From the NCBI RefSeq assembly GCF_902686445.1, contig NC_062221.1, positions 40,154,075-40,218,074 on the forward strand: a stretch of 64,000 bases of DNA. Reading direction: 5' to 3'. The notes beneath the pieces are model-generated. The model was given only the letters and a program-made list of their open reading frames with translations. It was not told the origin of the DNA and ran no database searches. Shown in pieces: positions 11,906-24,039 of the stretch. The position numbers and the translations under genes were made by a program. How positions within the stretch are numbered: position 1 is the first letter of the stretch; each line of letters begins with the position of its first letter. The DNA is from Sciurus carolinensis (lineage: Eukaryota > Chordata > Mammalia > Rodentia > Sciuridae).

Positions 11906-12604
11906 AGCTACAACACACATACCATTTCTACAAATTCCTTTTATAAATGTGACAACATTATCACAGGCATGCTCCAGGTAAAAAGATCCTTATCTAATTA
12001 GAAGCACTCTTTCTAACTTGTTTAAGCATATATACATCCACATGTGTATACATACACAATTTTACATGGACTCTTAGACTTTAAGTGTAACTCTGGGATA
12101 TTTCCCCAACACCCATACCACTCTCTCCAACTCCTTGTCTCTTGACTCACAGGTTGAAAATGACCCAACTAAACATATGGTGGCATAAGGTTTAGAGGCC
12201 AGAGAGAATACCAAATTAACATAAACCATCATTCCTGCTGTGAAAGTCCATGCAATCTATTTAGAGAGACAAGAATAAGCTACTTGAAGGAGCAGCAAAT
12301 AGTACAAAACTAAGTTATTAAGTATTAAATTATTTGGTTTGAATGATAAGTGCTGCAGACATTTAGACAGGAGGGAGATGTGTGAAGGCTGCATGGTGGG
12401 GGAAGCTCATGGAGGAAGTAAGACCTATAGTCATTCAAAAGCTGGGAAAAGTAGAAACAAATACTCCTGGGGGAGAGGGGCTTAGGTTAAGTGCATTTTC
12501 AATGTTTGTTTAACTGCTTTAATAAAACCCAGCATATTATTGTTCATTAGATGTATAAAATCCACATGTGGAAGTGGTAACTGAGATAAATAGATCAATA
12601 GATG

Positions 12605-12624
12605 GATAGATAGATAGATAGATA
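12605..12624. repeat. (GATA)n microsatellite
   Basis: About five GATA units, with related GATG/GATC units just upstream. It is short and probably of low polymorphism. Confidence 0.9.
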
Positions 12625-12936
12625 AAGATATAATCATGCATGTGTTCTAAACAGAGACTTGTTTTCCTTATGGATTAAATAAACCAGATGGTTTTATACT
12701 CTATGCTTGGTGAATCTGTCAGTATCTATTTTAAAATATCAAAAAATAATTGTCTTGGTAAAATATAAATTGCAGTAAGAGTAAATTCTCCTTTAATCTA
12801 AAAATTAATGACCTACTAAAGAGTCTACCCATGCATAATAATTTATAATCAAAATAAAAAAACATTTCCTTTCAGATAACAGGTCTTCCTATTTAACAAC
12901 CAAAGATATTATAGCCTGTTATACTCAGGTCATTTT

Positions 12937-12957
12937 AATAATAATAATAATAATAAT
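12937..12957. repeat. (ATA)n microsatellite
   Basis: Seven ATA/TAA units in an AT-rich background, with no visible parent transposon. Confidence 0.9.
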
Positions 12958-13359
12958 TTTAAAAGTAAAGAACTTTTAAATTATAAGGCCAATTTAAATA
13001 CGTACACTTTGTACTCCAGTCACTTAAAAATAGACCCATAGATTGAACTTTCTAAAAATTAAGTGGCTAAGAAATGCAGGCAAATGGAAATTGGAAATGT
13101 AGGAAAAAGTTATCCATTCATTTTTCTTTTAAAGTTATTTAAATATTTTATTTCTAACATGTAAATCTTCTAAATTTCACTCATTTATTTATTAATCCCA
13201 GAAAGAAATCAGACAAATCCTTGTCAGATTTTCATCTTTTAAAACTTCACTGGCAACAATGTGACACATGTACTGGGTCAGAGCAAGTAAACACTAGGGG
13301 ACCAATTCCCAAGTCTAGAATAAGAGAAGATAGTAAAATGGTAAAAAATTATGATTATA

Positions 13360-13535
13360 TTAATTTATTAAGTGCCTTCACTAGGTCAAGTACTTATTAC
13401 ATAGCATTTCATTTGATAATTCACTAACTGGCTCAATTGGAGTCAGTCAGTTCCCCTAAATAACTTAAGTTGAAGGTCCCAAAGATGGGATTCAAACTTT
13501 GATCAGTCTGACTCTCCATTCTGCTATGTTTTTTT
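13360..13535 (-). repeat. MIR SINE, minus strand
   Basis: Reversed MIR order: "attaagtgccttcactaggt" (about 13367-13386), "catttgataattcactaac", "cccctaaataacttaagttg" and "gatgggattcaaactttgat" (about 13484-13503), then "cagtctgactctccattctg". The order and motifs match an antisense MIR over most of its length. Confidence 0.75.
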
Positions 13536-16500
13536 TTCCCCAAAGTTATACTATTTCAGATGCACAACCTCAAAGATGGGACTTGCTAAAGATGTCATCT
13601 GCTTGATAATTGGGATCTGCCACTTAGGGTCCCTCTGATCCAACCACTGACTGACAAGGACCCTTAGGAACCCTAACCTCAGTTTAATAACACATATTAG
13701 ATTAATAAAGGAAGTATCACTAGGGAGTATTTCCAAGACCAGCATAGATCCTTGTGACATCAGGGAAATCTATACTGTGCTTTAGGATTAAAAGCAAGCC
13801 AGGGAAGCATTATGATTTTGCTCAAACATAAAGTGAGTACAAATTTGTACCAATACTTGGTTTGTGGCATAATATCATTTTTTCAATTACTCTCTCTTTG
13901 ATTAAATCTGTTTTAGTTGTACTATTTTGGAAAGATACATGCAAAAGGACATTCAGTACTGAAGACAAGAAGAGGCACTTCTTGGAAGAGAAACTTCTAT
14001 TTACTAAGGTTTTCATAAGTGACCGTAGAAAATACATCACCTATCCTCATACTACATCCTTCACTTAGCTTTCCATAAAAGCACAGTGGTCAAAATAAAA
14101 GAAGGAGAACAGTTTTTTTTTTCTGCCCCCAACTATGAAACTATGTCCTAATATGAAGAACAACAAACACAATGAAATTCAATTTTTGACATTTTATCAT
14201 TAGACCATAACTGTGCCTCACAACCCAGGGAAGGTCTTTGGTGTTGTTAGGGGTGGTTTCCTCCTAAATCTAGCATATTTGTCCTTGCTATGTCTTTCCC
14301 TATCTGATTATATACACTGTTTTAAATTGCCTTTTGCCTTTATCATCAAAAACCACTTGCATTTCTGCATCCAGGGTGCAAGATACAGACCTCTTTTCAA
14401 ATTCCTCATCTAAGATATGTTCTTAGTGATGTTCCTAGACAAAACTTTTGTCTACATAATAGTCAACACAGGTTTTGTTAGGAAATAAATTTGTTCATAA
14501 AAGAAGATCTTCAAGTGAGAATCAGTTCCTCTGTTTCAAGATATCTTTTGAAACCATTTAATGAAAGTTTTCAAAGATTTGAATGAGGACACACATTGAT
14601 GCATACTGTGAGAAAGCATCTAAGAATTTGATGATTGAAACTGTTAGGAGAAATAAACTGTTTACTGCACTGTGATTGTACTTAAGTGAGCATTCATTCT
14701 AGAGAGAATGAACATGAAATTGCATCAAGAAAATGAAGTGAAGTCATAAAACTGATTAATTTCAGTAACAAAAGGAGAAAGGTACAATATAACTGAATAT
14801 TGCCATTGTACCGGATGGGCTAGCCTTCTAGAGCATCTGAGAAGTTTGTAATTAGTCTATGTTTTTCATCACTAGGGAAAAAAGTATGTAGTTTTAGATA
14901 TCATGTTTAAAGCACCCAAAGAGCCCAAAGTTGTCATGCTAAATACAAGAGATCTAAAGATCTGCTGTTACACATCCATTACATTTAGTGAGCTGTCCCA
15001 CTGGCTTTTTTGAAGTGCTGTATACACGATCTCGCAAGGCGAAACACTTTATGTACCATACGAAATCTGAGGCATAATGTTTAATGTTCACAAGATAAGT
15101 TAACAAAACTGTATGCTGGTGACTTTTTTATTTCCCTGTTTTATGTCCTTCACATACTTTAAGGAAAGATAAACAAGAAGGTAGGAGAATAAAATGTGCC
15201 TTTCTCTTATACCTTTTTCATTCTCTTTCCTAAATTAAATTATAACTGCTGATTTGCACCCAAGGAAGAAATTACGTTAAAATACGCTGCATTTTTTTTT
15301 TTTTTTTTTTATGTTTAGATAACTGCTTTCAAAACACAGCTAAGTAAAACGTGTTTTGAGATGGAAAACATTTGGTCTTTTTTTTCAGCTTTCAACAGCT
15401 TAAGTGAAGGGATTTTTAATGTTCCCAAACAGCTGGATCATACTATGCATATCTTGAATTGTACTCTCATTGAAGGATCCCACCTCCCTGGCTGCAGGGA
15501 GAAGTTCCCCTTTTAATTCCTCTTCTTGCTGCTTGTCATCTTAATAGCTTCTCATTATTATCACAGTATTCTCATAGGTAATACTTCACAGCACTGATTG
15601 CTGAAAGAACTTATTCTGGAACAAAACATAAAATTTTTCTTCAAAAAATGCCACTGTTTTCTGTTTATTGTATAGCGGTCCTAGCAAACAACAGGTTCAT
15701 GTATTCTGGAACAATACTAACCACTGTATGCCAGAGGAGATGGCATTGCTTGCTTTCAGGATCTCTTGTAGCCTTCTCTAAAGTGCTACCTACTGAACAT
15801 TCTAGTGCAAGTTATGTGAATTACTTAAATTATTATCACTTTCTCAATATCAATCCAGACAAATGTTTCAAAGGAGTTTTTCAGAAAAAAATTAGTATCT
15901 CATAATTATGTTCAAATTCCTTCCCTGGGAGGAGTTGTATGTAAATGCATCCATGCATCAGTACTTACTTATGTGATTATAAGTAGGGTAATGAAGAGAG
16001 TACCAATAGCAAGCCACATAATATTAAGTCAATTTAAAAAAAAAAAAACTCTAGAATATTGTAGAATAGTTATTTGATGCAAATGTACTGAATTAAATCG
16101 CATCTTACTTTCAATAGCAGGTTTACTGTTTTATACCCAAAAGAGTAAAAACAATATAGTTCAGAAACTTATATATAATAAATATGCAAATCACATAATA
16201 ATTTATGTTCATAAATGTACATAAATTACAAAAACTGCTTGGCAAAAAACAGCAAAAGTTTATTGTCTATGTTTATAGTCTATTATTTGTTGTTTGTTTT
16301 ATAGATAATTTTACCTTTTCTTCATCTGTTTCTAATTTAGAGGTTCAGCTGATGGAAACATATTCCCACTGATAGCACTCTGTCCTTTCCCTTCTTCACC
16401 TCGTTCTCCAGTTCTGCTGTAAGTGTATTTCCAGCATTTTCTACGTGGCCAGGTACTGCTGAATGCTAAGGAGCACAGTGAGTGGAAGCATTATTCCATT

Positions 16501-17862
16501 CCTGTGTATAATGTGTGAGATTGGCCAGGGAGCTCAAGGTCCCCCATGATGGAAGGAAAGATGCTGTGGTGTTATTATCTACTGTACGGTTCAGAATAAT
16601 AAACAACTCCTATGGTGTAGATGATTCAGTTGATAAACTAATTCAAATTGCTTTCACAGATCTACAATTGCTTTTCACTGAGGTTCAACTCTATCCTCCA
16701 ATGTCAATTCATTCCTGGATAATCAAACATTTATTCTATACATGTGTGATCTACTTGTATAGAAATAGATACTGTAAAGTAGGAAAATTGATTTTATATT
16801 GTGCATACACGCATGCACACATACATATATTTTCAAATTTGTATTTAAAAACATACCAGAACATAAACATCTAAATTGCTTTTGAGTACTTGTCTTTTTG
16901 GGTTCTCTAAGTCATTTAACAATGACCACCCAGTAATTAACTCTGATTCTCTAAAAGAATGTATCTTTAAACAGTCTTCCAAATCCATAAAAATTAGAGA
17001 CAGTAGCAGCTTATCATGTGAAAACATGGCTAGGGAAAAAAAAATGTTTGAAAATAACTGCAATTCTATTGCTAAACAGTTTGATCACTTTCTAGAAGAA
17101 TTTTGTAAGTCAGTTTTAGAATCTTCATAATGGGTTTTTGTTCGAAATGCTTTAAAGTCGAAAGATAATGCCAAAGACATTTTATCTACTAATGTCATGT
17201 TTTTTTTTTTTTTTTCCTCATGGGGCTTCAAATTAAACTACTTGGTTCCTTATTAAATTATAGTATTATTTTCATTTGACTGAGAGATACTAGGTAAAGG
17301 AATTATAGCTGTGAAATTCATAAATGCTGCCAATTTCTAGATTAAAATCCTGTTAGGTCAGATTTGTTTACATGAATTACATTATGACCAGTTATGTGAT
17401 AAACCACAAATAGTTTTAAATTCATTTTCTGTATCCACTTAAAAGTTTTACACTGACCTTTCATCTAGTTTTTCCCCATATCAAAACTGTCCTGTAGGAC
17501 TTATTAGTCCACTTTGTTAGATTCTTACCTTTGACCATTATAGAGGGAGTATAAATAACTAAACAGTACACTGACTTATTGAGGAACTCTTCTGACTATA
17601 ACAAAACAACTGGCAAGACAGAGAAAAGTTGGGATACTAGGAAAAAATACAAATTTCCATCAAAGGTAAATTATTTAACATATAAAAATTCAAAGGAAAT
17701 AGTGAAAGGAAACTACTTATGATTTAGAATATTTTATCACAGAATGATCTATAATATTTTTATAGATAAAATTCATTATAGATAAATGTGCAGATAAACA
17801 TAGAATAAATTCCAATTGATAAACTTTCTACAACAGGTTATTATAGATAAAATTTAGACATT
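13536..17862. other. Unique AT-rich non-coding sequence
   Basis: No exon or recognisable repeat is called in this 4.3 kb. A poly-T run lies at 15292-15310, poly-A at about 16036-16048 and poly-T at about 17200-17215. The segment 15400-15560 has a mixed, less AT-biased composition and could be a conserved non-coding element (see findings). A weak antisense L2-like stretch at about 16435-16500 is too decayed to call. Confidence 0.55.
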
Positions 17863-17978
17863 TTAAAAAATATTTTTTAGTTGTTGATGGACCTTCATTT
17901 TTTGTATGCGATGTTGAGAATCAAACCCAGAGCCTCACACATGCTAGGCAAGTGCTCTTCCACTGAGCAACAACCTTG
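17863..17978 (-). mobile_element. ID-type squirrel SINE, minus strand
   Basis: On the minus strand it has an ID-like head with "gctcagtgga" (A-box-like), "agcatgtgtgaggctctggg" and the B-box-like "gggtttgattctc", followed by the A/T-rich 3' module ending "gtccatcaacaactaaaaaa". Flanks "aatttagacatt" (17851-17862) and "aatttaaacatt" (17979-17990) match at 11 of 12 bases, a convincing target-site duplication. The copy is internally diverged. Confidence 0.9.
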
Positions 17979-17994
17979 AATTTAAACATTATTA

Positions 17995-19640
17995 ATAGAA
18001 AAGTAACCATACAGGCAAGAATTAAAAAGTCATATTTGCTCAGATTTGGGGTTCTACTTTTTAAGTTACAGGTAAGATTTCTCTTCTTTCAGAACTCTGT
18101 AAGACTAAATTAAATTGAACAATGTGCATATTAGCTGAGGAAATGGCTCTTAAGAGGAATTTGTTTTGTTTTATTGTTTAATATAGAAAAAAATCAAACA
18201 TAATATTTAGCAGAAAACACAATATTTAATGTTGAAACCTGATTCACAGATCAGTTTTCTCTTGAGTCAGGCATAATTAGAAAAAAAAATACTTGCAACT
18301 GTGATATGAAGATTAGCCTCTGGAGTTATCAAAATAAGACAAATTATCCTCATTAATTTGGACTCAAATAAGCAATATACTATAACAGTTATTTGTAAAT
18401 GGAAATGGTGGTGATTTTCCTCCCCAGCATGTTCTGCTGTGTTCTTTTCAAACATTCTACATAGAACTCAAGTGGCCTAATTTCTGTTATATTACTAAAT
18501 GTTTGCTCTGCCCTCAGAGTGCTAATACAAATAAAAATATTGACCTTTTTTAACACTTACTCAATATCTACAGAAAAGAAACCTAAAGTATCATTCAAAA
18601 TTCAGTACATCTTGTACTTTAAAAGAAGTCTTTAAAATAGAATTCCAAAATGTAAAATAATGTGTACCAGATAGAGCAAGAAGTAGCCTTCAGTTTCCCT
18701 GAACTATTCCAACTTCCTGCTTAACTATCTTATCAGAAGGTTTATCTTAATAAACAGAGAGGGGCAGCATGATATTTTGTTCTGTTCAATTCTATATGAG
18801 GATAGTTCTACTTTTTTTTTTTTCATGGGAAAGAAGCAAATGTCAGCCAGCCAAAATACAAAGGCCAAGATAACATCTTACCACAAGCTCAATGAAGTAA
18901 TATTTTAAGAAAATTATATTTAGCCATTTATATAGTTCATACTGGAAATGAAATCCCCAGACTATCACAAAAGCTATTTCATATACATGCCTAATGCTGC
19001 AAGCCCTCTTCTGATCAAACCACCCTATTTTTACCTCTGTTGACTTAGATATCTATTTTAATCATTGAAATTGTCTGATCCCACTCAAACTTTAAAAGTC
19101 AACCCCAAGCCTCTCCATTCTCTCAGAAGCAGCTCTCAAGTTATACTGCTTCCAGGGTTGATCACACCAAGGTGAGCAGAGGCATAACTCAAATGTATGC
19201 ATATTACTGTAGTCAAAGTGTGCACTTGGCCAAAACTTTTTTTTTTCCATTCAGCACAAAGTGGTTAGAGCAATGGTTATTTTTCTACTCAACATTACGA
19301 GCCAGCTTTTCTAATTCTGGGCAACATTCCACAAAGCTTCACAGGGAATCCCCATAATAATTTATGTAGGATTGGAAGAACTGAGTGTCCCTCAAATAAA
19401 AGTAGCAGCAGGGGATCTTTTCCCCCTCATATTATTGAAAACGGTTACACTTTTGAACTCAGCAGCTGAGTAGGAAAATTTTAAACTAATTATGTTAATT
19501 CATTTTTTAACAAACTTACTGGTGCATTTGAGGTTCTACCCATAATGCCCTTTTCCATCAATGAATGACCAACACTATCCACTCTTTAGTTCTCCATATT
19601 GAATTCTAAATTCTAAAGGGGGCAGGCAGTGTTTCATGGA
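17995..19640. other. Unique AT-rich non-coding sequence
   Basis: Nothing recognised. A poly-T run sits at about 18811-18823. No reading frame stands out. Confidence 0.55.
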
Positions 19641-19644
19641 TAAA

Positions 19645-19735
19645 TCACAGCAGCTCAGTGGTAGAGCACTCGTCTACCACGCATGAGGCCCTGGGTTTGA
19701 TCCCCAGCACTTTGAAAATAAGTAAATAAATTCAG
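19645..19735 (+). mobile_element. ID-type squirrel SINE
   Basis: tRNA-like head with "cagctcagtggtagagcact" (about 19651-19670, A-box-like) and "gggtttgatccccagcac" (about 19693-19710, B-box-like), followed by an A-rich tail with "aaataagtaaataaa". There is no B1 half. The 5' end is short or truncated. A target-site duplication is possible but not clear. Confidence 0.85.
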
Positions 19736-20061
19736 AAAAATCTTTCATATGCACATGATAAAACTCAAATAGATATTCTGCTTTCAGTGTTGTTCAATTA
19801 ATAGGAAGTTTTCAAAATGTACCCATTTAACTTCTTTTTGTTTTTATGTCATTGTATAATTACAAATTCCTTGCTTTATTTTAAGAATATTTCTCTTCTC
19901 TAAGTATACACATGCATAATTTAACTTTACACTTACCATTTTTTTTAATCAGAAAATACTTATATTTTTAGCAGAGAAGAAATGATAGTGAATCTTCACG
20001 CTTAAAAAAATAAAGATGGTTTCAGTAAAATGCTATTGTGCTGACTATATAAGAATGAATT

Positions 20062-20275
20062 TGGTTGGGCATGGTGGCACATGCCAGTAATCCCAGTGGC
20101 TTGGGAGGCTGAGGCACGAGGATCACAATTTCAAAGCCATCCTCAGCAAAAAAGTGAGGTGCTAAGTATCTCAATGAGACCCTGTCTCTAAATAAATAAA
20201 AAATAGGACTGGGGATGTGGCTCAGTGGTTGAGTGCCCCTGAGTTCAATCCCTGGTACCCCTCCAATCCCCAAAA
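20062..20275 (+). mobile_element. Squirrel composite SINE (B1-ID type) with perfect target-site duplication
   Basis: B1-like half starts at "ggttgggcatggtggcacat" and contains "ccagtaatcccagtggcttg", "ggaggctgaggcacgaggat" and "gagaccctgtctcta". ID-like half has "ggactggggatgtggctcag" (about 20207-20226) and "gagttcaatccctggtac". The 11-nt flank "aagaatgaatt" at 20051-20061 is repeated exactly at 20276-20286. A perfect duplication and a complete 5' end make this probably the youngest insertion in the window. Such elements are transcribed by RNA polymerase III and mobilised by L1. Confidence 0.95.
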
Positions 20276-20394
20276 AAGAATGAATTAAATCGCATTGGTT
20301 CTGATGAAGAAAACTGTGATTAACCAACAATAATTTAAGATAGCCTGATAGATTTTTTTCATCCAGAATTCCCTATTAGATCTTATTCTCCATG

Positions 20395-20490
20395 GAGTTG
20401 GGTTCCTTTCCATTCTTATATCTCTTTTAATGCCTCATCCAGTGGTTGATAAATAGTAGGCATCCAATACATGTTTGATGAAATGCAAGT
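20395..20490 (+). repeat. L2 LINE 3'-end fragment
   Basis: "cagtggttgataaatagtag" (about 20441-20460) followed by "gcatccaatacatgtttgat" corresponds to the conserved L2 3' end, with a degenerate TGAA-like ending. The preceding 40 bases are loosely L2-like. Confidence 0.6.
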
Positions 20491-20535
20491 TTGAAATATC
20501 ATTTTATGTCAGAGTTGCAAAGTCCTGTAACTTTT

Positions 20536-20905
20536 TTGATCTCACAGAAGATGAGAGTTGTACAGTGGTGTGCCTGAGGCTGAGTAGGGAGAAGGGCAGG
20601 AGATGGATAGTTGATCAATGGATACTATATCACAGTGAGGTAGGAGTAAGAAGTGCTGGTGGGTTATTGCACAGTAGGGTGACTATAGATGACAGTAATG
20701 CACTGAACATTTCAAAAAGCCTAAAGAAAATATCTTGAATGTTTCGATCTGAAGAAATGATAAATGAGGAAAGAGACAGGTATGTTTAATCTGATTTGAA
20801 TATTACACAATGTAAACATGTATCAAAATGTTACATGGTACCCCTTAATTTGTATAATTTTAATGGTTTTTATGTATCAGTTAAGAAAATATTTTAAAAT
20901 GCTCT
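20536..20905 (+). mobile_element. L1 LINE 3' UTR (L1M-type)
   Basis: The order matches the 3' UTR of older mammalian L1: "gatctcacagaagatgagag", "gcacagtagggtgactatag" (about 20670-20689), "gaacatttcaaaaagcctaa", "gaagaaatgataaatg", "tgatttgaatattacacaat" (about 20792-20811), "gtaaacatgtatcaaaatgt", "gtaccccttaatttgtataa" and a degenerate A-rich end. It is 5'-truncated, has no ORF2 and is dead. The exact subfamily is not assigned. Confidence 0.88.
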
Positions 20906-21649
20906 CAACATTTATAACCATTGTAATCCTTTAAAAAGAGCAATAAAAAAAGTGGTTTAAAATGTATTTATGAATTGATCCAAAATAAAATGAAAATAAT
21001 TATAAATGAAATAAATAATTACTGGGATAAAGTTTTCAGCAATCATTTGTCAAGCACTCCATTTTGCTCAAGGCAGAGGAAGGAAATAATGAAAATGTAT
21101 AACAACATGGAAGAGAAGCTATTCCTCAACTATTGTAAAATGGAAAAGATCATTAAGCGAAACAGGGAAACTGGCCTGGAAGAACACTCAAGTAAACTAT
21201 TAAGATATAAATGAAGGGGTGGAGTGGGCAAGAACTTTTGGCCTTGGTTTTCTCAAGGGAAGAAAGAGAACTGATTCTAGCAAAATAGAAAGTTCCCAAG
21301 AGAGGAAACATAAATACTAAAGGAACGCCAGGTCATTCCAGAATGAGCAATAGGAAATTAAACCAACATTCAATAGGGTGCATCCAAAGTGGGGCACAAG
21401 ACAGAGGAAACGCATGTGAGACCTACAGGAATTGCACCACACTGACCAAGAAAGAACGGAGGAATAAGCAAAAGAGGAACTCTCCTTTTATTCTGGACCC
21501 TATATGTTTTTAACAAGAGGGATACATGCAAAAATTGCAACCACAACAAAGTCTGCCCGTGGTTTGAAAGCATCAGTGAATGTATTCAAGAACGCACATG
21601 GGAACAAACAGAAAATACATGTGAAAATTACAAAACTTGACGCTAATAA

Positions 21650-22230
21650 CCACCTCCTCCTTCCTGAAATGTCTCCTCCATTGGCTTCCATGACCCCATC
21701 TTCTCCTGAATCCTCTGGATTCTTTTTAGGATGTTTCACTGAGGTCATTTTCTCCATTTGCTGAGGAAATTCTGAGTTGCTCCCGAGGATTTATGCTCAG
21801 TCTGTTTTCCGTTTCACATATCCACTAGATTCTTTTCCAACCACTCTCAAAGCTTTAATCTTTCCTCCCTCCCTACAACGATAAGTCCCTGACAATACCT
21901 CTAACCACAGGCTTTCCCCTGAACTCCAAACTGGTTTATCCAGTCGTCCCAGAGGCATCTTAAGTTCAGTGTGACCACATCTGAAAACACTTTGTGTTCG
22001 CTTTCTTTCTCTGGCTGGTACTATTCTAGCCTCCATGCTTCTCTAGGGTCCCAAACCCAGCCAGTCGCCAAGCCTCATCAGTTTCATTTCCTGATCGTTT
22101 TCATGCCAGTTGCTTTTCACTATTGCTTGTCTTCCCCCACTTTAATTACCATGCCCAGCTTCTTGCATCCAGACTTGCTCACGTTAGCCCCATTCGAACC
22201 ATATCAACTCCTTGTTTTAAGTCCTTAAAG
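21650..22230 (+). repeat. L2 LINE fragment, probable
   Basis: Motifs in L2 order include "ttggcttccatgaccccatc" (about 21680-21699), "cccctgaactccaaactggt" (about 21915-21934), "ttatccag", "agaggcatcttaagttcag" and "gaccacatctgaaaacac". The later part is pyrimidine-rich and harder to place. Open frames of about 80 codons on both strands here are remnants or chance, not genes. Boundaries are uncertain; the L2 assignment is most secure at about 21900-21990. Confidence 0.55.
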
Positions 22231-22234
22231 TGCT

Positions 22235-23420
22235 ATCTGAATTGACAGGCTGAGGGCCAAGGAGCTTCACAGGACATACAAGACACTCCATGTGTGCTGC
22301 ACTGCCGTGTCAAACTCATGTCCCCTTACTCCCCTTGCCCTCCAGAAGTACTGACCATATTGTAAGTTCTCACGTTCACCTTAACAGTTCATGTTCTGTC
22401 TTCTCCTGCCACGAGGAGACTTCTCTTTGTTCTTTCTAACCTTGATTGACCTTTCTAACTTATGCTTATCATTTTAAAGATCTCATCTCCATAAGAGGGT
22501 GCCAAATTCCCAAACTTCCAAGGGTGGGCATTTTGCTATGCTTTCACAGCCTCTTAGCCATAAATCTGTTTTCTTAAAAGTAGCTATTATTTATCTATCT
22601 CTCTACTATCTATCTAGTATCTATCTTACCATTAAACTCAAGAGTTCCAAGACCAAAAAAGTGTCTCGTGTACCTTTGTTCTTAAATTCATCAAATAGAA
22701 CTAAATTTTGAGCCTATTGGTCCTACCACCTAGCATTTTCCTCTGGCACTGCCAATACAATAGTATAATGGACAGGAATGGATACATTTTGTAGAAACTC
22801 TAGCAGTTTCCTTTCTAATTAATTTGGACTACTGTAAAGGACAGAGGTATAAAAATAATCATTGAAAAGGTTATGACACAAGAAAAACCATGAGTGGAAA
22901 CATGTTTATAAAAATGAAAATCTAAATTCAGTAATTTTATACCTAAATCATCAGTGCTATCAACAATGCTTCCATTATGAATAATTTTAAAAGACATTTT
23001 ATCTATATCTGGTCAATGCAGGGGTTTTATTGCTAAACCGAGATGTCTCATATCATCTTAGGAAAGTCACTAGATGTGAGACTCTGTAGCATAGTGTCCT
23101 CCTGTAGGTGTATCTGGAGAAAGCAATTTATCAGCACAAGGCAAGGTCGGTCCTCTTATCTTTTCTTCTGACACATAACATTTAAAAATTAAACAGAAGA
23201 ATATGCGGCTTCCCAGGGATTTATGCAACCATCTGGCCCATTACTCAAATGACTGCTGCTATCCATTACTTAAAAAATCAAGCACAACTTTATTCACAAA
23301 AAGCAAGCATGAAGACAGCATCTTAAAACCCAGGCTTTTCAAAGCAGGCAGACTATCCTTTCTGGTAACTACTGGTTGCCTTTGGTGTTAGTTTGGGTCA
23401 CTGGGTGGATTATTACCTGC
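22235..23420. other. Unclassified sequence with a degenerate (CTAT)n
   Basis: No gene is visible. Degenerate TATC/CTAT units lie at about 22590-22627. The segment 22240-22500 may continue the upstream L2, but the similarity is too weak to state. Confidence 0.5.
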
Positions 23421-23424
23421 TCTG

Positions 23425-23575
23425 GAATAGAGAGCAGATGCTGGAGTTTAAGTTGGATGACGTGTGCTCTAATCCTGACTCTATTGCTTTCTACTTCTAA
23501 CTCCATGACCTTAAGTCGTCTAGCTCTCCTAAGCATCTTCCCTCATCCACCACATAGGAAAAAAACATAAAAACC
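23425..23575 (+). repeat. MIR SINE fragment
   Basis: "ctctggaatagagagcagat" is loosely MIR-like. "ctctaatcctgactctattg" (about 23467-23486) and "aactccatgaccttaagtcg" (about 23500-23519) correspond to the MIR core. It is followed directly by a second MIR piece in the other direction. Confidence 0.6.
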
Positions 23576-23577
23576 AG

Positions 23578-23680
23578 CACTTACCATGTATCAGCTCTGC
23601 ATTTATTATCTCCTGTACTATTGTTCCCAGTTTACAGTGGAGGGCACAGAAAAGTCCCAGTGGCAGCGTCTAGATTTAAG
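23578..23680 (-). repeat. MIR SINE fragment, minus strand
   Basis: Plus-strand text "cagcacttaccatgtatcag" (about 23576-23595), "tattatctcctgtactattg" and "cccagtttacagtggaggg" follow an antisense MIR 3' half. It abuts a sense MIR fragment, so two MIR pieces stand head to head. Confidence 0.6.
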
Positions 23681-24039
23681 TGGTTTCTTTCTCGTGCTCT
23701 GTGTTCTCATTCTGTGTTCTCCTGTTTCTCTATACTTGTTTAACTGTGTTTGTATCAAGATCAGAAACTTTAGTAGAAGTAAAATATTGGAAATGGGGCA
23801 TTACTTGACAAATGATTTCCTCTAACTCCTTCAGATACTCTGCATCTGGTATGCCAGATGCTCACCCAAATATCCAGATATGGTCTTAAGGCACAGGTGC
23901 TAGATACCGTCAAGTGAGAGAAGATGACCAATCAGGACTCAAGAAGAACCCCGAAGCCACAGAGTTGAGTTGAGTTTTTATTTGGTTCTGTTATGCTCCC
24001 TTAGTGTATCTCAAGAGTCTCTAGCCTAGAAGAAGGATC

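Larger units (their letters stand above)
11906..13355. other. Unique AT-rich sequence with two short microsatellites
   Basis: No gene is visible. Two simple repeats sit here: (GATA)n at about 12605-12624 and (ATA)n at about 12937-12957. The A/G-rich area 12360-12480 could be a remnant of an L2/L3-type LINE, but I cannot support that. Confidence 0.55.

Noticed and set aside
14693..14712. 8-bp inverted repeat ttcattct / agaatgaa with a 4-nt loop
   Set aside because: The stem is too short to stand out in a 64-kb window and has no supporting context.
16515..16874. 119-codon open frame
   Set aside because: Its translation shows no family resemblance, it runs into AT-rich low-complexity sequence, and no exon boundary is evident.
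19645..19735. tRNA gene candidate because of A- and B-box-like sequences
   Set aside because: The sequence is an ID-type SINE with an A-rich tail and lacks a complete cloverleaf; tRNA-derived SINEs keep these boxes.
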